A stretch of 64,000 nucleotides of DNA from Neobacillus pocheonensis (GCA_023702235.1 JAMQCR010000002.1:558001-622000), one strand, 5' to 3'. Shown: positions 18,948-28,737, counted from the first letter of the stretch. The notes: a model not told the origin generated them from the letters alone. Numbers and translations are program-made.

Positions 18948-19786
18948 ATGGAAAAATTTGAAAATAAAAATCTCGAAAGAGGGATTCAATTAGACTTTCA
19001 AGAAGAAATGTCTTACGGCGATTATCTCTGCCTTGATAAGATTTTATCCAGCCAGCATCGGCTTTCGAATCACCACGATGAAATGCTTTTTATCATCATC
19101 CATCAGACAAGTGAGCTATGGATGAAGCTAATTTTACATGAACTGAATGCGGCGATTGAGTGTATTCGCCGCAATGATTTAGAACCTTCGTTTAAAATGC
19201 TGTCACGCGTTTCACGCATTCAGCAGCAGTTGATTCAGTCATGGAGCGTCCTTTCGACGTTGACACCGTCTGAATATATGCAATTTCGCGATAAACTGGC
19301 CAATCCTCCGGATTCCAATCCTATCAGAATCGTTTGATTGAATTTGCTCTAGGAAACAAAAATGCTCATACACTGGCAGTTTATCAGCATCAGCCGGAGT
19401 TATATCCGGTCATGGTAAAAGCTCTTCATGAACCGAGTATTTATGATGCCGCTATCTCCGCGCTTATCGCCCATGGATTATCGGTCGATGAAGAAGCGCT
19501 GAACCGCGACTGGTCGGAAAACTATGAACCAAATGCCAGTGTAGAAGCTGCATGGCTGACCGTCTACCGCAACACTGACCAATATTGGGATCTATATGAG
19601 CTGGCAGAAAAGTTGGTAGATATCGGTAACCAACAACAACTTTGGCGCTTTAATCACATGACAACCGTGGAAAGAATTATCGGCAATAAGATGGGAACGG
19701 GCGGCTCGTCGGGTGTTAACTATTTAAAAAGAGTGCTGGATCAGCAATTTTTCCCGGAGCTCTTGAGTTTGCGGACAAAGCTTTAG
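18948..19786 (+). pseudogene. kynA: Tryptophan 2,3-dioxygenase, one frameshift
   Basis: Haem enzyme that opens the indole ring of tryptophan to N-formylkynurenine. GGAGG precedes the ATG. Landmarks: YGDYLCLDKILSSQHRLS, HDEMLFIIIHQTSELWMKLI (substrate and haem region), then after the shift RLIEFALGNKN, QYWDLYELAEKLVDIG and GTGGSSGVNYLKRVLDQQFF. The frame breaks at 19300 where CTGGGCCAA would be expected but CTGGCCAA is found. The restored length of about 280 residues is normal for bacterial KynA. Confidence 0.93.
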
Positions 19787-19902
19787 GGGATGAGAGATTG
19801 GTTTCGGGGAGCTGAAGATGCCAAAGTTGGAGAGGACAGCTTCCTGAAAAATTTGGCGGCGGATGAAACTATAAAAGTTTTTTATAATGGGAGGGAAGAT
19901 GC

Positions 19903-20548
19903 TTGAATTCTTGGATTGATATTTCACAGCGGCTGGACGAACATGTCGCTGTCTGGCTAGGAGACACACCTTTTACCTACAAAGTCAATTGGAGTAAGGA
20001 AGAAAGTGGTTCGGTCAATGTAGGGCAAATCAACATGAGTACCCATACTGGCACGCATATTGATGCCCCTTTCCATTTCGATAATGATGGTAAGAAAGTC
20101 ATCGATCTCGATGTAAATTTATACATTGGCAGGGGCCCGGGTGATTCATTTGCCCAATAAGCCATCGATCGGTGTCAAGGAATTATCTGATTTCGAACTA
20201 GAAGGGGTAACTCGGTTGTTAATCAGGACAGATGCATGGGAGGATCGGAAGCAATTCCCAGCTGCTATCCCTGGGATTGAACCCGAATTAGCATCGTATT
20301 TATCAAAATTTGGAGTCCGCCTGATTGGTCTCGATTTGCCGTCAGTCGATCCCATCGATAGTAAAGAGCTTTCGGCACACCATGAACTAGCCGGTCATGG
20401 AATCCATATACTTGAAGGCTTGGTGTTAGACAAAATCACTCCAGGTGACTATGAATTAGCAGCCCTCCCGCTTCCGCTGGCTGAAGCTGATGGGAGTCCG
20501 GTCCGTGCGGTGGTGCGGAATATTACGGGTAGCTTTCATAATCCCTAA
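19903..20548 (+). pseudogene. kynB: Kynurenine formamidase, one frameshift
   Basis: Cyclase-family metal hydrolase that converts N-formylkynurenine to kynurenine. The start is a TTG at 19903 after GGGAGGGAAG; the ATG at 19890 is out of frame. The first frame holds the metal-binding MSTHTGTHIDAPFHF. It breaks at about 20134, where an extra G is present (AGGGGCCC for AGGGCCC), and the next frame continues RVIHLPNKPSIGVKELSD, LRLIGLDLPSVDPIDSKE-like and HHELAGHGIHILEGLVLD. The restored length of about 214 residues fits KynB. Last gene of the kyn operon. Confidence 0.9.
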
Positions 20549-20616
20549 TGGGTTCTTTTCTTACATAAGAAATGCAATTATTATAAATTTAATTAGATGG
20601 ATATGGTAATTATTAG

Positions 20617-20642
20617 GAAGTGTAATTAATCACTTCTTTTTT
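20617..20642 (+). terminator. Rho-independent terminator of the kyn operon
   Basis: GAAGTG, an eight-base loop, CACTTC and a run of six T, about 70 bases after the kynB stop. Confidence 0.75.
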
Positions 20643-20649
20643 CTATTTG

Positions 20650-21577
20650 AAGTTATTATATTATTAAATGATTAGGTGAGTAATGCTATGTTCGTTATTC
20701 CAATCAACTAACTTTACTATACCTGACAGTGCTAAAGGCTCGAAAAAGAATCTTGGAAAGCCTTTGTATTCGTGATGAATTCTTGCTAAGCATAGAATTC
20801 ATCAAAATTAAGCAAAGAAGGTGCGATGGGACTATTTTTACCTTACTAGTATTTTAATAATATCTTTAAAACATACATTAACATATATGTTATATTATTT
20901 TATAATCATATATCTTATAATGTATGTTATCTTTTAATATTGTTTTCTATGATGTCATTGCTATTAAATATACATTATATTAATATGAAAGTTTAAAGGT
21001 AGAGTTTTGTGGTCAGCGAAAATCATCTTTAACCTTTGATTGTTCTATTTAAATGATAAGACCTATATTTGTATATGAGTTGATTTTCCCTGTAGGTCGA
21101 CTTTTCTTTCGACACTAACAAAATCGTAAAATACACAAACAACCTTCAAAATTGTTTGAGACCTATCCAGGGTCTGATGGGATCAATTCCAGCCAACGAA
21201 AGTTCACTGATAATCGGCAATAGATAACTAGTATACTTAATGAATCTTTATTGCGGTTTATAGCCGGTTTTACGAAAGACCATTTTGGACTGTTATGTAA
21301 ATCAGTTTGCGACTTATCGTTAAATTTGTATTGGAAGTCTTACTAATTGATAGTACTCTGAGATAGGGAAAGCCTATTACATGGGGAAGCGGTTAGCAGA
21401 AATTGAATCAATCTAAGGAAACATGAGCTTAATACAATGGAGGATTTCGGTCCTTAATTCAAAGAAAGGAGAAACCAATCATACCATAAGGCAACACCTC
21501 TTCTTGTTATTCTAACTAGTTAATAGGTATGAATTTGATTAGCGGAGGGAATCAGGATATCATCTTCCAAAAAATGT
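20650..21577. other. Gene-free AT-rich stretch
   Basis: More than 900 bases with no supportable gene. It contains AT palindromes around 20880-20930 (such as ACATATATGT) but nothing that was recognised. It ends at the Tn3-type repeat that borders the IS231-like element. Confidence 0.45.
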
Positions 21578-21614
21578 CTTATCGGTAATAACCTCGTTTT
21601 GTCGGAAGGACCCC
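21578..21614 (+). repeat. 37-base repeat of Tn3 terminal type beside IS231 copy 2
   Basis: On the minus strand it begins GGGGTCCTTCCGACAAAACG and ends ACCGATAAG, the GGGG...TAAG layout of Tn3-family ends. The outer CCCC touches the IS231 end, as at 1198. Confidence 0.55.
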
Positions 21615-23249
21615 ATGCCCATCAAGCTAAGGAAAATCATTATCTCCAAAACGAAAAAAACGCTATTCTTTCTGTAATATGATGGAAAGGATGGTGTTTT
21701 TTATGTGTAGCGATGTTTCAAATGAACTTAGTCTCTTTTCTCAGGAATTACAACGATCTTTGTCCTCACAAGCTCTCCAACAGCTGGCCAAAAAGTGGGT
21801 TTTGTTCAAAGGATGAGTAAATATCAAGCCAAAGATTTAATAGCTTTGTGCGTGTGGTTAAGTCAAAAAGAAGCGAGTACTTCTTTGACTTAGCTATGTA
21901 GTTCTTTAGAATCTTCAACGGGAGTATTGATAAGTCCTGAAGGACTCAATTAACGATTTAATCCTTCGGCTGTCAAGCTTCTACGACTTGTATTCACTTC
22001 CTTGCTTACTCAAAAGCTATATACCTCTCAGATTCTTCCTCATCGTTATGCTACTCAGTTTCAGCGTATACGAATCTTGGATTCTACTACCTTTCAACTT
22101 CCAGATGTGTTTACCTCAACTTATCAAGGATCTGGAGGGAGTAGCCATACAGCTGGCGTAAAGATTCAATTAGAATATGATCTTTTAGGTGGGCAATTCC
22201 TACACGTTCACTCAGGACCAGGTAAACAAAATGATCGAACCTACGGTTCCACTTGCTTAAAAACCGTACAAACAGGTGATTTATGTATACGTGATTTAGG
22301 TTATTTCGACTTAAAAGATCTCCATAAAATGGATGAGATAGGAGAATATTATATCTCTCGCTTAAAATTAAACACTCGGATTTATCGGAGGAATCCTGAA
22401 CCCGAATACTTTAAAAATGGAACCGTTAAAAAGCAAACCGAATATATTCTGTTGGATTTGGAAGAGATCATGCATCAATTAAAACTAGGGGAAACCTATG
22501 AGATCTCCGACGTTTACATTGGCCAGTATCAAAAGTTGCCGGCTAGAGTCATTATCCACCGACTTACGGAAGAACAAACTAGGAAACGGTTGAAAAATCA
22601 AGCGTTAAAGGAGAAAAAGAAAGGTATAGTCATGAAGGAACGAAGTAAACGATTGAGTGCGATGAATGTATACATAACCAATGCACCACCCAAAGATGTT
22701 CCAACGGAACACGTTCATGATCTTTATTCATTACGTTGGCAAATTGAATTACTCTTTAAAACATGGAAATCCTTCTTTGAAATCGATCATTGTAAAGAGA
22801 TCAAAAAAGAGCGATTAGAATGTCATCTCTATGGTCAACTAATTGCCATCCTCCTTTGTTCTTCTACCATGTTTCAAATGCGGCAGCTACTACTTACCAA
22901 GAAAAAACGAGAATTCAGCGAATATAAAGCCATTTATATCATCAAAGATTATTTTGTATTACTGTTTCAATCGATACAAAAAAGCACCCAAGAGCTATCA
23001 AAAGTACTGCTTCGCCTGGTTGGCTTCCTACAGAAAAACGGGCGAATATCCCACCGTTATGAGAAAAAGACAGTCTTTGATATATTGGGTGTCGTCTATC
23101 AGTATACCATGTGTCAGAAAGTAGCATAGCGTTAAAAAATTGGCCTTTTTACAGGCTTATTTGGCTTGCTTTTCTTCAGTATCGTAGATGGTTGTCTTGC
23201 AGAAACGGCTCTACTCTAAGTTTTCGTCAATGTTAACTTGATGGGCATG
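21614..23249 (+). mobile_element. IS231-like element, complete ends, inactive transposase
   Basis: About 1.64 kb between CATGCCCATCAAGCTAAGG at the left and its imperfect inverse (GTTAACTTGATGGGCATG) at the right, as known for IS231 (IS4 family). No clear flanking duplication was found. Confidence 0.88.
21703..23129 (+). pseudogene. IS231-like (IS4 family) transposase with nonsense codons in the N-terminal part
   Basis: The C-terminal 375 codons are open and include ILDSTTF (first catalytic Asp), IRDLGYFDLKDL (second Asp) and YSLRWQIELLFKTWK (the Y-R-E-K signature with the catalytic Glu). Upstream, the start after AAAGGATGG at 21703 leads into a frameshift near 21790 and then TAG and TAA codons at two positions where the first copy (near 1480 and 1540) has CAA, consistent with C to T changes. 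The element can no longer make its own transposase. Confidence 0.87.
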
Positions 23250-23361
23250 CGGAATTAACTAGACCATAAAAATCGGCATACATTATGTTCAAAATGTACG
23301 CCTTTTTGGTGAAAATTCAACATCTTTTACACATTAAGCAGAACAAATTAATTATGTCCAC

Positions 23362-23509
23362 TATGTATAATATATGAGCGTTAGCAGTCCCTTTACTTTG
23401 AAGAAGTGTCGTGTAACCTTGATAGGTGTTGGAGCTGAGGTAACCTGCTCCCAATCCAAGAGAAACACGACACTGCAAGGTTCAAAGTCAAGGGCATATA
23501 TTATACATA
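23362..23509. repeat. 148-base palindromic element
   Basis: The outer arms TATGTATAATATATG and CATATATTATACATA are perfectly complementary. Further in, CCCTTTACTTTGAA pairs with TTCAAAGTCAAGGG and GTGTCGTGT with ACACGACAC. In the centre TTGGAGC pairs with GCTCCCAA and AGGT with ACCT. The whole unit can fold into one long hairpin. It could be a miniature transposable element or a structured RNA; no second copy was found in the window. Confidence 0.65.
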
Positions 23510-24101
23510 ACTAATATGTAAGAGCCTTTTAAAATCAATAAATTTTCACCTTTAGTCTAGATAACCGAAAGGACCCCTATATTTAAAAGCTATAAATTAT
23601 AGGGCGACAGAATAAAATTATTTCAAATATAATATTGTTGAATATGATTTTATTAACATATATGTATATGTTAATTTTGTTGTATATAATATTGTATTAA
23701 TTATTATTATTTTTATTCCATATATCATCATTGTTTTCATATTGTGCAATTAATGGAAATACAAACTATATAATGAACCATGAGAGAACCATTCGATCTC
23801 TTTAGAAAAATGGCTTTATATTTTTTTGTATTCTTAAAATGTAGAGACTAGTCTTAAAAAAGGGAATTTATGCTTTACTAAATCAACGTTAAAATCTTGT
23901 GCATCTTCAATCACTAGTAATCATTTAAATGATTAGTATTTAGTATAAAATCGATATTGTATGAACGGAATCATATCGTTGAAATGTATCATAAGTTAAT
24001 GATTTTTTTGGATGAAATAATTGACGAGTACTTTTAGAGAATTTGTTTCTACATTCTACACATGTCGAGTGCTGTTCACTAATTGTTTGGAAGGTTATAC
24101 A
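23510..24101. other. Gene-free AT-rich stretch
   Basis: No gene was recognised. A short stretch at 23545-23575 ends in CGAAAGGACCCC, resembling the outer end of the Tn3-type repeat at 21578-21614, and may be another degraded end. Confidence 0.4.
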
Positions 24102-24508
24102 GGGGGTCCCACCAACAAAACGCGTTTATCTATACTTCAGAGTAAAAAATCTTGGTTTGATAAAGGTTGGTTTTACATTGAAGACATGTAAATAACGTAA
24201 TCGTCTTGACAACGAGCTCACAGTATCAAATTCTACTACCGTTTGTTGCCTTGAAGGCGCTTTCTAAAAGTGAAAATGCCTTTGCTCTTCAGAGGAACAA
24301 CGCATAGAATTGTACGGTTTATCCAAGCATGGTTATTCGATGCCGTCTCATTGTCAAGCACCACTACTTTGAATACGTTGAATACATTACTTACTGAGTT
24401 AAGATATCAAGTATTCAAAGTAACGTTTCATTCAATTTTTCTTCTTAGAATACTTTAAATACTAATGATTTTCATGGTATAGATAACCGCGTTTTGCTGG
24501 TGCTACCC
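24102..24508. mobile_element. Tn3-derived miniature inverted-repeat element, about 407 bases
   Basis: The left end GGGGTCCCACCAACAAAACG and the inverse of the right end GGGTAGCACCAGCAAAACGC are the outer parts of roughly 38-base terminal repeats, which continue as TTTATCTATAC and GTTATCTATAC. There is no gene inside. The inner sequence is related, in reverse orientation, to 38815-39220. GGGG ends and about 38-base repeats without transposase fit the known class of Tn3-derived miniature elements. Confidence 0.72.
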
Positions 24509-24553
24509 GGGTAGTGCCGACAAATTGTGAATACTATATGCAAAGACAAATAG

Positions 24554-24736
24554 TTAATAAATATGTTTAATTCCAGATAAACGGATTGAGAAAGACTTTT
24601 GTTTTTCATCCTTTAGAGATAGGATTTGTTCATTTAGATTAAGGCCATATACACGCCCTTTAATTTTATGTAAGATTCCATTTTTATAATAATCAATAGT
24701 AATTAGTTTATTCGTAGTTAATTTTTTCAAAAACAT
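24554..24736 (-). CDS. Small protein of 60 residues, possibly YolD-like
   Basis: The start is supported by AGGAGG seven bases upstream. The sequence has LITIDYYKNGILHKIKGRV followed by LNLNEQILSLKDEKQKSFSI and a final hydrophobic stretch, a short beta-strand pattern like YolD-type proteins. The match is weak, and no function is claimed. It is not part of a visible operon. Confidence 0.55.
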   Translation of the reverse strand: MFLKKLTTNKLITIDYYKNGILHKIKGRVYGLNLNEQILSLKDEKQKSFSIRLSGIKHIY

Positions 24737-24930
24737 AATATCCTCCTGTTATAAGTGAAAGATTTCACAATTTATTATATGATTAAAAATTTAAGATAGG
24801 ATGACGAAAATGTTAAATAAAATATGATTCATCATCACTTTTTGTGAAAATAACACAAAAATAGGAAAACACTTATGAATTCCTGGCAATAATGTTAGTT
24901 ACCCAACAAACATTAATAGGAGGTTATCAC

Positions 24931-25335
24931 GTGTTTTCCGTGTTACTAGAATTGCCAGAATTTAAAGTTGTTAATCAAGAAATTTTATCTACTCATTATT
25001 TGGTTCATGTTGAGAAAAAGATGGATGAGGAGCGATGCCCTCACTGTGGTTTTCACACTCGCATTGTCCACGACAGTCGGACAAGGAAAATACGAGATTT
25101 ATCCGTACTCAACAAACCATTGTTTTTACTTGTTTACGTAAAGAGGTATCGCTGCAAGAACTGTGAAGAAATTTTTTCATCTTCTTTTGAATCAGTTGCT
25201 TCACATCAACATTATACGAATCGCTATCGCCAATTCATTTATGAACAGGTTCTAGGTACAACCATTCAGGATATTAGCAGAAAATATCAGATTGCTTACT
25301 CAACAGTTGAGCGTATTTTCTATTATGGTGGATAA
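24931..25335 (+). pseudogene. ISL3-family transposase, N-terminal third only
   Basis: Starts at GTG 24931 after AGGAGG. It shows the ISL3 N-terminal zinc finger (CPHCGFHTRIVHDS ... YRCKNC), RKIRDLSVLNKP and the helix-turn-helix TTIQDISRKYQIAYSTVERIF. The frame ends after about 134 residues, where a 55-base hairpin (25338-25392) begins. The DDE domain is missing. Confidence 0.82.
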
Positions 25336-25337
25336 TA

Positions 25338-25392
25338 GTTGGTGGAAAAGAAGCCGTCAAGGAAAGCACTTGACCGCTCCTTTTCCACCAAC
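25338..25392. terminator. Hairpin at the cut end of the ISL3 gene
   Basis: GTTGGTGGAAAAG and CTTTTCCACCAAC (the right arm has one extra C) pair, with GTCAA/TTGAC extending the stem. A second, looser inverted repeat (ACTGGCCG ... CGGCCAGT) follows at about 25390-25516 and may mark another miniature element. Confidence 0.5.
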
Positions 25393-25600
25393 TGGCCGGT
25401 CTGTAAGCTGAAGAAGGAGAGATTGTAAGTGATACCAATCTAGCTATCTTAATTGCCGGAATTTTGTTTTAATCACAAACAATGGTGAAGAGACTTACAT
25501 TTAAACTAACGGCCAGTAGGTCCCAGTCCAAGATTGTTTAATAGGAATTAGGCCATTTGTATTTTTATATAAAGCTATCATACAAGATTAAATGTCATGA

Positions 25601-25711
25601 TCATTCCGCTTCTGCGTAAGCTTCTGTTGATGTGTCTCTGCACTCCCAGCATTCCGCTCGATTCCTCTCCATAATAGATAATTCCTCTCCACATGAAATG
25701 CAAATATCCAT
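25601..25711 (-). CDS. Tiny zinc-ribbon protein, 36 residues
   Basis: MDICISCGEELS ... ECWECRDTSTE with two CxxC pairs. AGAGGGA precedes the ATG at 25711. The spacing of the cysteine pairs suggests one zinc knuckle. No function is known. A neighbour of the same type lies at 26060. Confidence 0.5.
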   Translation of the reverse strand: MDICISCGEELSIMERNRAECWECRDTSTEAYAEAE

Positions 25712-26059
25712 TAGCAATCCCTCTTTCCGTGTTTTTTCATTGAATAAACCTCGGGACCTTATCTAGTAACTAAGTTGTTAGTTCAATCATAACACGAAGT
25801 ATTCTGAGAAAAAGAACATACATATGTTAATTAAGTTACATAAATTATAATCATTTCACAATGCTATCTTAAGGTGATTGAAAATTCATATAATTGAGAG
25901 CTTGGATTTTCAGGCGATAACCCGAAGAGAGGAACGATCGATAAATTACAAACATTACTTTTTTATTATTGGTTTGTGCTTAGCGTATACATTGCGCATA
26001 CCCGTCAATTTGGCGGACACAAAAAACCTTACGTTTAGTGCGTAGGGCGCTAATCTCAA

Positions 26060-26188
26060 TTACTCCTCGTGTATTCCCATACAACGTTCACATTCATATA
26101 AATAAGACTCATGTTGTTCCTGAATTTCACATCCGCACTGACTACATTCCTTTTTAGGTATATTACGGTAAAACTCTAAATCCATCAT
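26060..26188 (-). CDS. YhfH-like small zinc-ribbon protein, 42 residues
   Basis: MMDLEFYRNIPKKECSQCGC, then EQHESYLYECERC, has two CxxC pairs with the FYRN.P.K.C..CG pattern of YhfH proteins of Bacillus. AGGAGG stands eight bases before the ATG, a very strong site. The role of the family is unknown. Confidence 0.72.
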   Translation of the reverse strand: MMDLEFYRNIPKKECSQCGCEIQEQHESYLYECERCMGIHEE

Positions 26189-26189
26189 A

Positions 26190-26639
26190 GTATTACCTCC
26201 TGTATTTCGTTTATTTGTTTCATTGTACTACAACAGAAAGCAGAAATCAATAATTGTTATATAAAATATAATACACAAAAAAAGAAGTCATTATGCAATT
26301 AAAAGTAGAGATGGGCAAAGAATTAAATTGGCCAAGCAAAGCTAAATTCTTTCATAAGCAATAAAGTATAAGTATCATGTACGCTTAAATCTAATTCCAT
26401 TGCAATTTGTAAAGTCTAATGATTCCCCTTCGTGAGAACATGGCTGTATCTTTGCCAATTTGATAACAGTGAAAAAGATAATTCATAACAATTGGAAATT
26501 TCTGCACATATGGCCCTCATTCTTCGAATCGTTTCCGTACCCTAATATGACGAAATGAAGCTGCATTTTTATAATAATTCAAACTGAAAAGGGAAGGAAC
26601 GGTTATAATATTAGTAAAAGTAATAAAATGTTTAAAAAT
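26190..26639. other. Gene-free stretch
   Basis: No gene was recognised between the YhfH-like gene and the terminator at 26640. Confidence 0.4.
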
Positions 26640-26674
26640 AGGCAGGGAGGAAATCATTCCGCCCTGCCTTTTTA
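26640..26674. terminator. Terminator facing the YceI remnant
   Basis: AGGCAGGGAGGAA and TTCCGCCCTGCCT pair with one mismatch around a three-base loop, with A-run and T-run flanks, so it may work in both directions. Confidence 0.8.
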
Positions 26675-26682
26675 AACATAAA

Positions 26683-27040
26683 TTATTCTGCTTTTGCAGC
26701 TTGAATTTGAAGATTGATTTTTACTTTATCCCCAAAAGAACGCCGCCGGTTTCTAAAGCAGCATTCCAAGTTAAGCCGTAATCAGAACGGTTTACAGCAC
26801 CCGTTGCGCTGGAGCCTACCTTTTCATTGCCCCATGGATTTTTACCTAGTTGAACGGAAAGTCATTGTTGGGTAATTTTCTACATCGAAGAAATCTGCAG
26901 AAACTAAGTGACCATCGCGATCTTTGCTACGAGTGTCAACACTTGAAGTTTCAATTGTGAATTCAATAGTTGCAGTTGTTAAATCAGTTGGATCTGCTTC
27001 AATTGTTGCATTGAAGTTAGGAAAAGCACCTTTCACTTGG
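26683..27040 (-). pseudogene. YceI-family lipid-binding protein, internal and N-terminal deletions
   Basis: KGAFPNFNATIEADPTDLTTATIEFTI, SSVDTRSKDRDGHLVSADFF and ENYPTMTFRST are the first half of a YceI barrel. GKNPWGNEKVG, DYGLTWNAALETGGVLLG and VKINLQIQAA are its end. About 45 residues between the halves (normally the GVTKPVTL part) and the first beta strands are missing, and a one-base shift lies in GGGG near 26735. Inactive. Confidence 0.82.
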
Positions 27041-27232
27041 CTGGGATACCGTCGTTAATGGAACGATTACACTTGCAACGCTTAAAGATAAGAAAACAAA
27101 GAAGCAATTTAACAGCAAAAAAATAAATATGTGTTTTTTTGTCTGATTCCTCACTTTATCGATTCTCCGAAGGGTATTTTGTATGATGCTTAGCTGATTT
27201 AACCAATAAATAAAATAATTTTTTCTGTTAAA

Positions 27233-27286
27233 AGCAAACTAGACATGCATTGCTATTTAAAGCAAAGCACGTCTAGTTTGCTGTAG
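27233..27286. terminator. Hairpin, probable terminator
   Basis: AGCAAACTAGAC (27233-27244) and GTCTAGTTTGCT (27271-27282) are perfectly complementary, followed by GTAGTTTTTT. Confidence 0.7.
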
Positions 27287-27369
27287 TTTTTTCAGAAATT
27301 ATAGATAAACCAAGAGAGGTTTTTCTAATTTATTAATTTTTAACATGAACATCTATCACCTTCAATATA

Positions 27370-28435
27370 AATGATGGGGTTACCACTATATACTACATAT
27401 GGAAACCTCAAAGCACTCCTTAATCTTAAAAGTATTTTTTGGAAATATCTACACCAATCACAGAAATTGCTTGTTGCTCACGAGCATATCGGCAATGCCA
27501 ACCGAAACCGCAACCCAAATCAAGTACACTCTTATTTCGCAGCTCTGGCATTAGTGCTTTTAATACATGCCATTCTCCCGCACCTTCAATTCAAGTCCTT
27601 TGACAGATCGTTGCATTTTTTCATACGAAGAAAAGAAATTCTCATCATGAGGAAATCCATGTTGTTTTTCCCAGCTATAAGCTAACGTTTTTGCTGAATG
27701 CCCTTTTTTAAATTGTTTAATCTTATTTACTAATAGATCTCCCCAGTCCTCTGGCCCTTTGCTGGGGATATAAAACATCCCGGTTCCCTTGTTTTTCGGC
27801 TCGTCTTTTGTACATCTAAAAGAATGGTATATCTTCTTAATTTCCTTCCGGTATTTGTCCTTTCCACCTTGTAAAGGTGGTGTAGGGTGATAATAATCCC
27901 ATTCTGTTTTTCCTTTTCTTCCGAATATAAGAGAATTATATTTCGAGAGTGCGATATACCATTGGTTCATAGGAAGTCTAAAAGCCTTAGGATGACCACA
28001 TCCCCATGCTAGAAGAAACCAGGGGTGATTTATTGAGGGGCATTCCTCGATAATTGGATCGTTCCAGTTTATCACTTTATCTTGAACTAATGTAAACTCC
28101 TTTTTGGCACTCTCCATTTCTGGATCCCTTAAAGGAAATAAGTTATAAATATATAAGCTTCCTTCCAGTTTTTTGTCCTCATTATAAAACTCCTTAATCG
28201 TTTGACTAAGCTGTTTCATTGTTGGATCAAGATTTAATTCTCAACTAACTTTCTTTGTACTTGAATTCAAAAATGTTTCCCATGCCCCATTTGATTTTAA
28301 GGTAGCTGAACCAGGATTTAACATAATAACAGCGCCGATAGATTGTTTAGATTCTCCCCACTTTAGGTGGGTGTTACTTCTCAGTATTTTCCCGTCATCT
28401 TTCAAGAATGTTCCAAAAGCTCTTGGTTCACTCAT
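27370..28435 (-). pseudogene. Chimera of DUF1643, DUF6946-like and methyltransferase fragments
   Basis: Reading leftwards: 28241-28435 is the start of a DUF1643-type protein (GAVIMLNPGSATLKSNG). A frameshift follows, and the frame 27560-28219 continues DUF1643 (YIYNLFPLRDPE, FLLAWGCG). The same frame then passes into a DUF6946-like stretch (FYIPSKGPEDWGDLL, SAKTLAYSWEKQHGFP). It goes on without a stop into the start of a class I methyltransferase (FFSSYEKMQRSVKGLE). After one more shift the methyltransferase continues as WHVLKALMPELRNKSVLDLG and CGFGWHCRYAREQ, ending near 27400. At least one deletion joined unrelated genes. Domain names rest on recalled patterns. No function is expected. Confidence 0.68.
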
Positions 28436-28648
28436 AATCGATCACCTCAATTTAGTGAAAATAGTTCCTAATGTCCATTAATTAATCGAAGTTAAGAATG
28501 TCCCTAATCTCCATTGTGTCCATTAACTTTTCTTTTGTGCTCTTCCTAGTACCACCCAATAATCAGAAATCTTCCTAAATAATCTCAATTGTAATTACCT
28601 CCCTACTCTATTGTGAAACAAGAAAAATCGTGTGGAGCCTGGACCCTA

Positions 28649-28718
28649 TTGACAAATTAGGTGGATGATTTTAACATTTAATATGTAAACTCAATTTTAA
28701 ATTTGGTTAACATATTAA
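28649..28718 (+). promoter_or_regulatory. Biotin operon promoter and BirA operator
   Basis: TTGACA (28649-28654), 17 bases, TAACAT (28672-28677). Directly after it, TTAATATGTAAAC (28678-28690), a 15-base spacer and GTTAACATATTAA (28706-28718) form the inverted repeat known for BirA-biotinoyl-AMP repression in Firmicutes, with one mismatch between the arms. Confidence 0.87.
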
Positions 28719-28737
28719 TTTGGGAGGGAAAGAGTGT

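Noticed and set aside
23640..23700. Possible replication origin or attachment site in AT-rich palindromes
   Set aside because: No DnaA boxes, integrase gene or direct repeats were seen; AT palindromes are expected by chance in such sequence.
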